A DNA stretch of 5,299 nt from Oscillospiraceae bacterium (lineage in GTDB: Bacteria; Bacillota; Clostridia; Oscillospirales; Oscillospiraceae): positions 1 to 5,299 of the forward strand of contig JAEDLP010000114.1 of assembly GCA_016295225.1 (NCBI GenBank). The letters are read 5' to 3'. Positions 1-5,299 of the stretch are shown piece after piece (position 1 is the first letter of the stretch; each line of letters begins with the position of its first letter). The notes beneath the pieces were generated by a model that searched no databases, had not been told where the DNA came from, and saw only the letters and a list, made by a program, of their open reading frames with translations. The translations under genes and the position numbers were made by a program.

Positions 1-908
1 TCCTGGGAATACTCCACCTCCGCCGAGTACAGCCGGGCGTATGCCTCCTGATCTTCCTGGGTGAAATCCCCGTGCATCTGCCAGTGGAGGGCCCCCAACA
101 GGCGAAGGACACGAACACTGAGCACCGCGAAGGACACCTTGCTGCCCGGGTCACCGTCCTCCCAGGCCGTCAGGAAATGGCGGTAGAGGAAGTAGACCAA
201 AAGCTGCTCATACTCTGTCTGCCGGTCCGCCATATAGATCTCAAAGGCAGCCAGGTCCAGGGCCGTTCCATAGGTTCGGAGGTTTTCCAGGTGTTCAGTC
301 CAGGTTTCGTCCATCCGCTCCAGCCCCAGATAAAACGCTGCCCATTGTGTGGGCGGCAGCGCAGGGACCCAGCCTTGAAACTGTTCCAACAGCTCCTCCT
401 CTCTCTGGGAGAGGGATTTCGTCCTGTCCTGCGCGATTTCCAGCGCATGCCGTCGCAAAGTGAGGAGTTCCTTCCCTTCTTCCTCCGCTTCCTCTTCTTC
501 TCCAGAAAGGATGAGTTGGACGGGGTCTTTGCGGGTCAGGATCAGGTGGGCAGCAGCCTCACAGCACAGGCCCACGCCGAGCTCTGTCCGTCCGGGCAGG
601 AAATTCCGAAAGCGGGGGTGGTCGGTGCAGATCTGACAGATGAAATCCTCGCCGCCGTAAAGGATTAAATCGCAAAGGTTCTCTTTATTTAAGAAGGGAC
701 AGCGCTCGTCTTTGCCCAGGATGAAATGAGGGGCTTCCCCATCCGAAATACAGGCCTTCAGCCGCTGCCCCATGGGCCCGTGGACAGCCTGATAACGGGC
801 CAGAGATTCCGGGTCAATATCAATCTCCCACCCAATGCAGCAATTGTGCTGACAGCGGGAGGCAATGCAGGAAAACGCCGGGTAGTAGTCTGGATAGATG
901 TACAGCAT
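1..908 (-). CDS. fliB: FliB-like flagellin lysine-N-methylase (cysteine-cluster protein), 3' end cut by window edge
   Basis: The reading frame is open from the ATG at 908-906 to the window edge, giving 302 visible residues; family members are usually near 380, so roughly the last fifth is missing. The N-terminus (MLYIYPDYYPAFSCIASRCQ) begins a dense cysteine set: C14, C19, C23, C24, C70, C79, C91, C94, C115 and C116. The pieces CQHNCCIGWEID, RCPFL, CQICTDHPRFRNF and GLCCEAAAHLIL match the layout of FliB and related YkgJ-type cysteine-cluster proteins, in which the cysteines are thought to hold a metal or Fe-S centre. FliB N-methylates surface lysines of flagellin in Salmonella. Many Clostridia without flagella carry relatives, and no flagellar gene lies here, so the real substrate is uncertain. 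A Glu-rich stretch (about residues 136-147) separates the cysteine domain from a helical C-terminal part. The start is set by GGGGAG at 920-915, six bases upstream. The gene follows the MATE gene by 16 bases and is probably co-transcribed with it. Confidence 0.85.
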   Translation of the reverse strand, partial: MLYIYPDYYPAFSCIASRCQHNCCIGWEIDIDPESLARYQAVHGPMGQRLKACISDGEAPHFILGKDERCPFLNKENLCDLILYGGEDFICQICTDHPRFRNFLPGRTELGVGLCCEAAAHLILTRKDPVQLILSGEEEEAEEEGKELLTLRRHALEIAQDRTKSLSQREEELLEQFQGWVPALPPTQWAAFYLGLERMDETWTEHLENLRTYGTALDLAAFEIYMADRQTEYEQLLVYFLYRHFLTAWEDGDPGSKVSFAVLSVRVLRLLGALHWQMHGDFTQEDQEAYARLYSAEVEYSQ

Positions 909-909
909 G

Positions 910-920
910 CTCCTCTCCCC
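910..920 (-). promoter_or_regulatory. RBS of the FliB-like gene
   Basis: On the minus strand GGGGAGAGGAG ends just before the ATG at 908. The GGGGAG part (920-915) has a six-base spacer and is the likely Shine-Dalgarno. It lies within the 16-base gap after the MATE stop codon (927-925), which implies translation from a shared transcript. Confidence 0.7.
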
Positions 921-924
921 TTTC

Positions 925-2319
925 TCACTGTGTTTCCGGAATGTCTTCCAGCTTCCGAATGGTTTTTCTGAACTGAACGCCGAAGAGGATCGCCGTGAAG
1001 GTCACTGCGATGAGATCGGCCACCGGTTCTGCGGTATACACGGCCATGGTCTTGTCGGCCAGCAAGCAGGGCATCAGGTAGATGAGCGGAAGCAGCAGAA
1101 TAAATTTTCGGACGATGGCAACAAGGATGGACGATTTGGCGTAGCCAATGGCTACAAAGGTCATCTGACACGCCAACTGAAGGCCGAAAATCCCCAAGCC
1201 GCCGCAATAGATTCGCAAGGCCTTGGCAGTAAAATCCAACAGCGTTGGATCCGGCGTAAACATCCCGGCAAAAGCTCTGGGAAACACCATGATCAGCCCC
1301 CAGAGAATCAGGGAATAGGTCAAGCAGACTTTGATGAGCAGAAAGACCACCGCTTTTACCCGCGCCGGGTTTTGCGCGCCGTAGTTATAGCTGGTGATGG
1401 GCTGCGCACCCTGTGCCACTCCCTGGATCGGAAGCAGGGCAAACTGCATGACGCTGGTCAGGATGGTCATGGCGCCAACGGCCAGATCGCCGCCATACCG
1501 CAGCAGGGATGCGTTGAAGCAGACGAAAATCACGCTCTCGCTGGCCTGCATCACAAAGGGGGACAGGCCCAGCGCCAGACAGGGGAAAAGAATGTCTTTC
1601 CTCATCCGCAAATTGTTCGGTTTGACTCGCAGGATGGTTTTTGGTCCGCAAAGGAAGGCCATGACCCAGGTGCAGGAAATCCCCTGAGAGACAACGGTGG
1701 CAACGGCAGCGCCGCGAACCCCCATATTCAGTACAAAGATCAAGATAGGGTCCAGGATAATGTTGCAAACCGCACCGATCAGGACGGTCAGCATGCTGGT
1801 CTTGGCAAACCCTTGGGCGGTGATATAAAAGTTCATGCTGATGGTCAGCTGCACGAACAGCGTACCCACAGCATACACGTTCATGTAGGAAACCGCGTAC
1901 TCGATGGTGTTTTCGCTGCCGCCAAACGCCAGGAGGAAGTCATGGTTCCATAGGAGCAGAGCAGCCGTCAAAAGGGCCGAAATACAGGTCTGCAAGGTCA
2001 GGCAGCTGCCCATGATCCGCTCGGCCTCCTCTGGGTCGCCGCGGCCCATGGCGATGGACGCCCGCGGCGCACCGCCGCCGCTGACCAGCACTGAAAAGGC
2101 AGAGATCAGCATGATCAGCGGAAAGCAGATACCGATACCGGTCAAGGCAAGGTCACCGTCTCCCGCCATATGCCCGATGAAAACCCGGTCGACAATGTTG
2201 TAAAGCATATTGATAAGCTGGGCTGTCACCGTGGGGATGGCAAGTTTCGGCAGAAGCTTACCCACAGGTTCCGTCCCAAGGAATTGATTATCCAGTTTCA
2301 CAGAGTCCCTTCTTTTCAT
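925..2319 (-). CDS. MATE family efflux transporter (MepA-like)
   Basis: This 464-residue inner-membrane protein has the length and about 12 hydrophobic segments expected of a MATE (multi-antimicrobial extrusion) transporter, which exports cationic drugs, dyes or metabolites using a Na+ or H+ gradient. N-terminal family signatures are clear: LDNQFLGTEPVGKLL (9-23), the AIPTV segment with P29, LYNIVDRVFIGHM (39-51) and SGGGAPRASIAMGRGD followed by EEAERIMG. The second half carries the matching signature IQGVAQGAQPITSYNYGAQN, as expected from the internal two-fold repeat of MATE proteins. The overall pattern is closest to the MepA-like branch; the substrate cannot be read from sequence. The ATG at 2319 has no good Shine-Dalgarno. 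A GTG at 2301-2299 (codon 7) has AGAAGGGA four bases upstream and may be the true start, giving 458 residues. A promoter and terminator-like leader lie upstream. The FliB-like gene follows in the same direction. Confidence 0.93.
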   Translation of the reverse strand: MKRRDSVKLDNQFLGTEPVGKLLPKLAIPTVTAQLINMLYNIVDRVFIGHMAGDGDLALTGIGICFPLIMLISAFSVLVSGGGAPRASIAMGRGDPEEAERIMGSCLTLQTCISALLTAALLLWNHDFLLAFGGSENTIEYAVSYMNVYAVGTLFVQLTISMNFYITAQGFAKTSMLTVLIGAVCNIILDPILIFVLNMGVRGAAVATVVSQGISCTWVMAFLCGPKTILRVKPNNLRMRKDILFPCLALGLSPFVMQASESVIFVCFNASLLRYGGDLAVGAMTILTSVMQFALLPIQGVAQGAQPITSYNYGAQNPARVKAVVFLLIKVCLTYSLILWGLIMVFPRAFAGMFTPDPTLLDFTAKALRIYCGGLGIFGLQLACQMTFVAIGYAKSSILVAIVRKFILLLPLIYLMPCLLADKTMAVYTAEPVADLIAVTFTAILFGVQFRKTIRKLEDIPETQ

Positions 2320-2320
2320 A

Positions 2321-2346
2321 GGTTTTCTGAACTTTTTAAGAAAACC
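2321..2346 (-). promoter_or_regulatory. Alternative leader hairpin just upstream of the MATE start
   Basis: On the minus strand GGTTTTCT (2346-2339) and AGAAAACC (2328-2321) form a perfect 8-bp inverted repeat with a 10-base loop. It ends one base before the MATE ATG. Its first four bases are also the end of the terminator-like stem at 2343-2378, so the two structures cannot both form fully. It could act as an anti-terminator or hide the start region. The role is inferred. Confidence 0.4.
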
Positions 2347-2378
2347 GGCGGCAGACCTTTCTTAATCTGCGGCCGGTT
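2336..2378 (-). terminator. Terminator-like hairpin in the MATE leader (possible attenuator)
   Basis: On the minus strand AACCGGCCGCAGA (2378-2366) pairs with TCTGCCGCCGGTT (2355-2343): 12 of 13 pairs, with one C-C mismatch and a 10-base loop. The run TTTTCTT follows directly, which is the form of an intrinsic terminator. No minus-strand gene ends upstream, while a good promoter lies about 30 bases upstream and the MATE ATG about 24 bases downstream. It therefore most likely terminates early transcripts of the MATE gene. The loop bases TTAAGAAA (2365-2358) are complementary to the tail TTTCTTAA (2343-2336), offering a weaker competing A/T-rich stem. No known riboswitch core was recognised. 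Confidence 0.6.
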
Positions 2379-2408
2379 GATGAATGGATTCCTTATTAAT
2401 TCGAAGTC

Positions 2409-2437
2409 ACTTTAGCACCATCCCGTAGGTTTGTCAA
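2409..2437 (-). promoter_or_regulatory. Sigma-A type promoter of the MATE-fliB unit
   Basis: The minus strand has a perfect -35 box TTGACA (2437-2432), a 17-base spacer and TAAAGT (2414-2409) as a -10 box with four of six consensus bases. A TG one base upstream of the -10 makes it an extended -10. An A-run lies just upstream of the -35. Transcription would start near 2402, leaving a leader of about 80 bases that contains the terminator-like hairpin. Confidence 0.75.
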
Positions 2438-2461
2438 CTTTTTTCAACCTGCCTGTTGACA
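2432..2461. repeat. TGTCAAC / GTTGACA inverted repeat, possible operator
   Basis: A perfect 7-bp inverted repeat has arms TGTCAAC (2432-2438) and GTTGACA (2455-2461), separated by 16 bases. The left arm covers the -35 box of the MATE promoter, so a dimeric regulator bound here would block it. The arm centres are 23 bp apart, about two helical turns. No regulator gene is present in the window, and chance similarity to the -35 consensus is possible because each arm contains TTGACA. Confidence 0.35.
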
Positions 2462-2536
2462 GCTGCGTTTTCTTCTATCTGGCCAGAATTCCTGGCAATG
2501 GATATGACTATGAGCGGCGCATGTAACCCATCCCTC

Positions 2537-2565
2537 TTGCATCCCAGTGCAATTCACGGTACAAT
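2537..2565 (+). promoter_or_regulatory. Probable promoter of the rsmH paralog
   Basis: TACAAT (2560-2565, five of six -10 consensus bases) lies 17 bases after TTGCAT (2537-2542, a weak -35 that keeps the TTG). Transcription would start near 2572, giving a leader of under 30 bases with a strong RBS. A TTGCA / TGCAA inverted repeat (2537-2541 and 2548-2552) overlaps the -35. Confidence 0.5.
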
Positions 2566-2582
2566 AAGGCAGGATATAGGAT

Positions 2583-2589
2583 AAAGGAG
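2583..2589 (+). promoter_or_regulatory. RBS of the rsmH paralog
   Basis: AAAGGAG lies nine bases before the ATG at 2599. This supports initiation there, and so the long N-terminal extension, rather than at the internal ATG at 2762, whose first 24 codons are out of frame with the family. Confidence 0.8.
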
Positions 2590-2598
2590 CTGATCACC

Positions 2599-3634
2599 AT
2601 GGAACTGGAGCACAAGCGCCGTGTTCGCTACAAAGGCACGCACCCCAGGAACTACCGGGAGAAATATAAAGAGCTGAACCCCGAAAAGTACCGGGACGAC
2701 GTGGAAAAGATCATCAAAAGCGGCAAGACTCCCGCCGGGATGCACCTCTCCATCATGGTGAATGAGATTTTGGCCTTTCTTGATATCCAGCCGGGGCAGA
2801 TCGGTTTGGACGCCACCCTGGGTTACGGCGGTCACCCGGCGGATGCTGGAAAAGCTCCAGGGACAGGGCCACATGTACGCCACCGATGTGGACCCCATTG
2901 AATCCGAGAAGACCAAAGCCCGACTGGAAGCCCTGGGGTACGGCCCCGAGATCCTGACCATCCGACGGATGAACTTCGCCGACCTGGATCAGGTGGCCCC
3001 CGGAGTACAGTTTGATTTTATTCTGGCCGACCTGGGCGTGTCCTCCATGCAGATCGACAACCCCGAGCGTGGGTTCACCTTCAAACACGACGGCCCTCTG
3101 GATCTGCGGCTGGACCCTACCTCCGGCGTCCCTGCTGCCCAGCGTCTGCGGGAGCTGGACCGGGAAGAGATGGCCGCCATGCTGGTGGAAAACTCCGACG
3201 AACCCTACGCCGACCAGATCTCCAAGACCATTATGGCTATTTTCAAGAAAGGCGGCCGGATCGAGACCACCCGACAGCTGGCCGACGCCGTGGATCAGGC
3301 CCTTTCCTTCCTCCCCCAAAAGGAGCGGAAGGAAGCGGTGAAGAAATCCTGTCAGCGAACCTTCCAGGCGCTGCGCATCGACGTGAACAGCGAGTTTGAA
3401 GTCCTCTATTCCTTCCTGGAAAAGCTGCCAACCGTCCTGAAACCCGGCGGAAAGGTGGCTGTGCTCACCTTCCATTCCGGTGAAGACCGGCTGGTAAAGA
3501 AGGCCTTCCGTCAGCTTCAGCGGGAGGGTGTTTACAGCGACGCAGCCAAGGATGTCATTCGTCCCTCCGCCGAGGAATGTTTCCAGAATCCCCGGGCCCG
3601 CTCCACCAAAATGCGCTGGGCCATCAAAGCATAA
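2599..3634 (+). pseudogene. rsmH: Long-form RsmH, 16S rRNA (cytosine1402-N4)-methyltransferase, frameshifted
   Basis: RsmH uses S-adenosylmethionine to methylate N4 of C1402 in the ribosomal P site. Frame 1 from the ATG at 2599 encodes an N-terminal extension (KRRVRYKGTHPRNYREKY onward) typical of the long clostridial paralog, then the SAM-binding motif GLDATLGYGGH, ending at H79 (2833-2835). The family continues T-R-x-M-L-E-K-L, but this is found in frame 2 from ACC at 2834. Frame 1 instead stops after 100 residues. Replacing two lost bases (CACACCC in place of CACCC) joins the halves as H79-T80 and gives 345 residues, the usual long-form length. The rest is intact: DVDPI (97-101 restored), ADLGVSS (144-150), RGFTF (158-162), LDLRL (168-172), SCQRTFQALRIDVNSE, FHSGEDR (292-298) and ARSTKMRWAIKA at the end. 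A canonical rsmH probably exists elsewhere in the cell wall gene cluster, so loss may be tolerated. A sequencing or assembly error is an equal possibility. Confidence 0.88.
2833..2837 (+). other. Frameshift site in rsmH
   Basis: Reading GGT-CAC in frame 1 and ACC-CGG-CGG-ATG in frame 2, the codons for H79 and T80 overlap by two bases. Loss of one AC unit from an ancestral CACACCC explains this exactly. A +1 slip past C2836 would also join the frames, but would drop the conserved Thr/Ser after GGH. Confidence 0.8.
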
Positions 3635-3646
3635 CAGACAGAAAAC

Positions 3647-3685
3647 CTCCCAAGTCAACGGGCAACGTGACTTGGGAGATTTTTT
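3647..3685 (+). terminator. Intrinsic terminator shared by the convergent rsmH and DUF1893 genes
   Basis: CTCCCAAGTCA (3647-3657) and TGACTTGGGAG (3668-3678) form a perfect 11-bp stem with a 10-base loop, followed on the plus strand by ATTTTTT. It starts 12 bases after the rsmH stop. On the minus strand the same stem is followed by GTTTTC and begins six bases after the DUF1893 stop (3686-3684), so it can work in both directions. The DUF1893 stop codon overlaps the plus-strand T-run. Confidence 0.92.
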
Positions 3686-4106
3686 ATCCATTCAGTTCTA
3701 TGACTTTCTTCTTGATGGCCGCAAGGGCTTCGGCGGGGTCGTCCATGTCCCAAACAGCGGTCTCCATGGGACAGAACCCGGTGTCGGTTCGATTGCGGAT
3801 CGCTTCCGTCAGGACATCCCACGAGGCCGAAATGCCATGGCGTTCCAAGACCGCTTTTGCCTGCCTGCTCATAACGGGGGCATAAACAGCGCGCACTCCC
3901 AATAGAACGTAAAGAAAGGCGGCAGCTTTTCCTACCACTTTATCCGCAGCGGAATATCCCCGCAGATCCACGCCATGCTCCAGCCAGGTCAGCAGCGGCT
4001 TCACACCCCGTTCCCAGCTGGTATGGCGATTTCCCGCTTGACACAAAACACAGGTGTCATTCCCCTTGTCCAGAAGGGCCTTGGCCTGTTCCAGATCAGC
4101 GGACAT
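3684..4106 (-). CDS. DUF1893 domain protein (cytidine-deaminase-like fold)
   Basis: This 140-residue protein covers the full DUF1893 family, small soluble proteins assigned to a cytidine-deaminase-like fold with no established reaction. Family blocks seen are: DLEQAKALLDKGNDTCVLC (4-22), SWERGVKPLLTWLE (30-43), the strongest block GYSAADKVVGKAAAFLYVLL (50-69), the VYAPVMS segment (74-80), and NRTDTGFCPMETAV (105-118) with C112 followed by Pro and Glu. The C112-P-M-E motif and the D/K-rich SAADKVVGKAAA block are the best candidates for an active site, but a standard deaminase zinc signature (H/C-A-E plus P-C-x-x-C) is not visible, so catalysis is unproven. It is the last gene of a three-gene operon. 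Its ATG (4106-4104) overlaps the end of the ECF S gene by 11 bases. Only a weak AGCAGG precedes the start, so translation probably depends on coupling. Confidence 0.9.
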   Translation of the reverse strand: MSADLEQAKALLDKGNDTCVLCQAGNRHTSWERGVKPLLTWLEHGVDLRGYSAADKVVGKAAAFLYVLLGVRAVYAPVMSRQAKAVLERHGISASWDVLTEAIRNRTDTGFCPMETAVWDMDDPAEALAAIKKKVIELNG

Positions 4107-4659
4107 CCTGCTTCACCACCCAACGAAGGATCGCGGGAATCAAAACCCACTGGAGCGCCAAACCAAAGACGCCCACGGAAATACTGGTCCAAATGATGGA
4201 AACAGGGATGGAAGAAACACCAAGAACCATCACGGCCAAGAGGATAGCGGCAGCGCGAATGGCACGGCCGGATATCTGCACAATCACAACCTTACCCAGA
4301 TTGGGCGTGGAAGAGGTTCTCAGCAGGCCGGCAGCAAGGCCGTACACACAGAGTTCGATGACAATAAAAGGAAGCATTGCCCGGCCCGGCATGGCAGTCA
4401 GCCCGAAACTTACCAGAGGCGCCAGAAACCCAGCCGCAGCGCCAGCCCAAGGACCCGCCAACAGACCAACCAGAATAACGGGCAGGTGCATGGGCAGCAG
4501 CATCTCACCCAGCGTGGAACCAAGGCCAAAGCCGGCGCCAACAACGTGAAGGATCTGCGGCAGCGCCACCGCAGCCACAACAGATACCGCTGCGGCCAGG
4601 GCCTGGATTCTTATCGAAACCTGGGCCGTCCCCAAACTTTTTCGTTCCGTGAAAACCAT
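4096..4659 (-). CDS. ECF transporter S component, substrate unknown
   Basis: This 187-residue hydrophobic protein has about five to six membrane segments, the size and form of the substrate-binding S subunit of energy-coupling factor (ECF) vitamin and micronutrient importers. The diagnostic stretch is LPMHLPVILVGLLAGP (55-70), then GAAAGFLAPLVSFGLTAMP (73-91) and a charged E102 in the next helix. A PMHxPV...LTxMP pattern occurs in a branch of S components whose ligand is not firmly known, so none is assigned. S components need the EcfA, EcfA' and EcfT energising module. None is in this window, so it presumably shares a module encoded elsewhere, as group II ECF systems do. The start at 4659 has an AAGGAGGA Shine-Dalgarno (4674-4667) with a seven-base spacer. 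That site overlaps the stop of the upstream aldo/keto reductase, and the 3' end overlaps the DUF1893 gene, indicating tight co-expression. Confidence 0.88.
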   Translation of the reverse strand: MVFTERKSLGTAQVSIRIQALAAAVSVVAAVALPQILHVVGAGFGLGSTLGEMLLPMHLPVILVGLLAGPWAGAAAGFLAPLVSFGLTAMPGRAMLPFIVIELCVYGLAAGLLRTSSTPNLGKVVIVQISGRAIRAAAILLAVMVLGVSSIPVSIIWTSISVGVFGLALQWVLIPAILRWVVKQDVR

Positions 4660-4666
4660 CGTGATA

Positions 4667-4674
4667 TCCTCCTT
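4667..4674 (-). promoter_or_regulatory. RBS of the ECF S component
   Basis: On the minus strand AAGGAGGA lies seven bases before the ATG at 4659, a near-perfect Shine-Dalgarno. It shares bases with the TAA stop (4675-4673) of the upstream reductase gene, an arrangement typical of translationally coupled genes. Confidence 0.85.
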
Positions 4675-5299
4675 ATTTCAGTTTTTCAGTAAAGTCTGCC
4701 AGAGCTTCGGAAATCTTGATCTGCTGGGGACATACTTCCTCGCAGCGCTTGCAGCCGATGCAGGCGCTTGGGTGCTTGTCCTTGGGAACAGACTCCAACA
4801 CCATGCCCGCCAGCCAGCCTCCCTCGGTGAAGATGTGCTCATTATACAGGCCCAGCAGCATAGGGATATCCAAGTCCCGGCTACAGTAGTTCAGGCAGTA
4901 CTTACAGCCGGTACAGGGTAGGATCTTGTTTTTCAGCATGTCCTGGGCGACGCCCAAAAGGGTCTCCATTTCCCGGTCATTCAGCGGCTTATGGGTCTGG
5001 TAAGTGGCAATATTCTCCCGGAGCTGCTGGAAATTAGACATGCCGGAAAGGGTCATCTTCACTTGTGGGATGGACTGCAGGAACCGGAACGCCCAAGCGG
5101 GGACGGATTCCTCAGGCCGCAAATTCCTCAGCCTCTCCTCCTGCTCCCTGGGCAGGTTGGCCAACCGGCCGCCGCGCAGAGGTTCCATAACCCAGACAGG
5201 GATGTTGTATTCGCTCAGCAGCGCGATCTTCTCCTTGGCCTCCTGGAAGGTCCAGTCCAGATAATTGACCTGGAGCATACCGAACTCCATGTGCTTGCC
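4673..5299 (-). CDS. Aldo/keto reductase with C-terminal 2x[4Fe-4S] ferredoxin domain, 5' end cut by window edge
   Basis: The frame is open to the right window edge. 208 residues are visible, so the N-terminal part of the barrel (with the expected Asp-Tyr-Lys-His catalytic residues and most of the active site) lies outside. Numbering from the internal Met at 5290, FGMLQVNYLDW (3-13), VMEPLRGGRL (34-43) and LSGMSNFQQLRENI (81-94) are the C-terminal half of an aldo/keto reductase TIM barrel. A ferredoxin-like tail follows with two [4Fe-4S] signatures: C126-x2-C129-x2-C132-x3-C136, and C177-x2-C180-x2-C183-x3-C187-P. This fusion is common in anaerobic Firmicutes and suggests that electrons can enter or leave through ferredoxin-type clusters as well as NAD(P)H; the substrate is unknown. 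The gene is the first visible member of an operon with the ECF S component and the DUF1893 protein. The Met at 5290 is internal and is not the start. Confidence 0.92.
   Translation of the reverse strand, partial: GKHMEFGMLQVNYLDWTFQEAKEKIALLSEYNIPVWVMEPLRGGRLANLPREQEERLRNLRPEESVPAWAFRFLQSIPQVKMTLSGMSNFQQLRENIATYQTHKPLNDREMETLLGVAQDMLKNKILPCTGCKYCLNYCSRDLDIPMLLGLYNEHIFTEGGWLAGMVLESVPKDKHPSACIGCKRCEEVCPQQIKISEALADFTEKLK

Noticed and set aside
72..668. Plus-strand open frame of 198 codons
   Set aside because: It lies opposite the FliB-like gene, whose cysteine motifs are unmistakable. No good ribosome binding site or family signature was seen.
898..1953. Plus-strand open frame of 351 codons antisense to the MATE gene
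   Set aside because: Its product is rich in His, Gln, Asp and Gly with no family signature or membrane pattern. The opposite strand encodes a complete MATE protein. It is a codon-bias shadow of a GC-rich gene.
2456..2484. TTGACA at 2456 as the -35 of a plus-strand rsmH promoter
   Set aside because: No acceptable -10 lies 16-18 bases downstream (CTGGCC at 17). TACAAT at 2560 with TTGCAT is better placed.
2320..2598. Riboswitch or small RNA in the divergent intergenic region
   Set aside because: I did not recognise the conserved core of any known riboswitch class. Only the hairpins and promoters listed can be supported.
2762..2833. ATG at 2762 as the true start of the rsmH paralog
   Set aside because: The first 24 codons from this ATG do not match the family and lie out of frame with the correct N-terminus, which is encoded from 2599 with a strong RBS.
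2753..3691. Minus-strand open frame of 312 codons antisense to rsmH
   Set aside because: Its product is low-complexity and has no recognisable domain. The plus strand carries clear RsmH motifs, and this frame runs through the shared terminator.
4054..4692. Plus-strand open frame of 212 codons antisense to the ECF S gene
   Set aside because: Its product is a Gln/Asn/Arg/His-rich string typical of the complement of a hydrophobic membrane protein gene.

Overview
The window looks like a GC-rich Firmicute of the class Clostridia, probably an Oscillospiraceae-type gut anaerobe (Flavonifractor, Oscillibacter or Pseudoflavonifractor kind). This rests on recognition of the proteins: the long-form RsmH paralog, a DUF1893 protein, an ECF transporter S component, an aldo/keto reductase with two [4Fe-4S] cluster motifs, and a FliB-type cysteine-cluster protein. 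It is also supported by GC-rich third codon positions and strong AGGAGG-like ribosome binding sites. Species cannot be named from this sequence alone.

Layout, left to right. (1) Positions 1-2319, minus strand: a two-gene unit in which a MATE multidrug-type exporter (2319-925) is followed after a 16-base gap by a FliB-like lysine-N-methylase that runs off the left edge (908-1). (2) Positions 2320-2598: a divergent regulatory region. It holds a near-consensus minus-strand promoter for the MATE gene, a terminator-like hairpin and two overlapping alternative hairpins in the short MATE leader, a TTGACA dyad over the MATE -35 box, and a plus-strand promoter and strong RBS for the next gene. (3) Positions 2599-3634, plus strand: a long-form RsmH (16S rRNA m4C1402 methyltransferase) gene with one frameshift just after the GYGGH SAM-binding motif; restoring two bases gives a complete 345-residue protein. 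(4) Positions 3647-3685: a perfect 11-bp hairpin with a T-run, shared by the convergent genes on either side. (5) Positions 3684-5299, minus strand: a tight three-gene operon, transcribed as the aldo/keto reductase-ferredoxin fusion (enters from the right edge), the ECF S component, then the DUF1893 protein.

No tRNA, rRNA, CRISPR array, insertion sequence or phage gene was seen. The window is almost fully coding, and its long antisense ORFs are shadows of GC-rich genes. No clearly new multi-gene system is evident. The best leads are the attenuator-like leader of the MATE exporter, the frameshifted rsmH paralog, and the operon linking a redox enzyme, a vitamin-type transporter subunit and an uncharacterised deaminase-fold protein.
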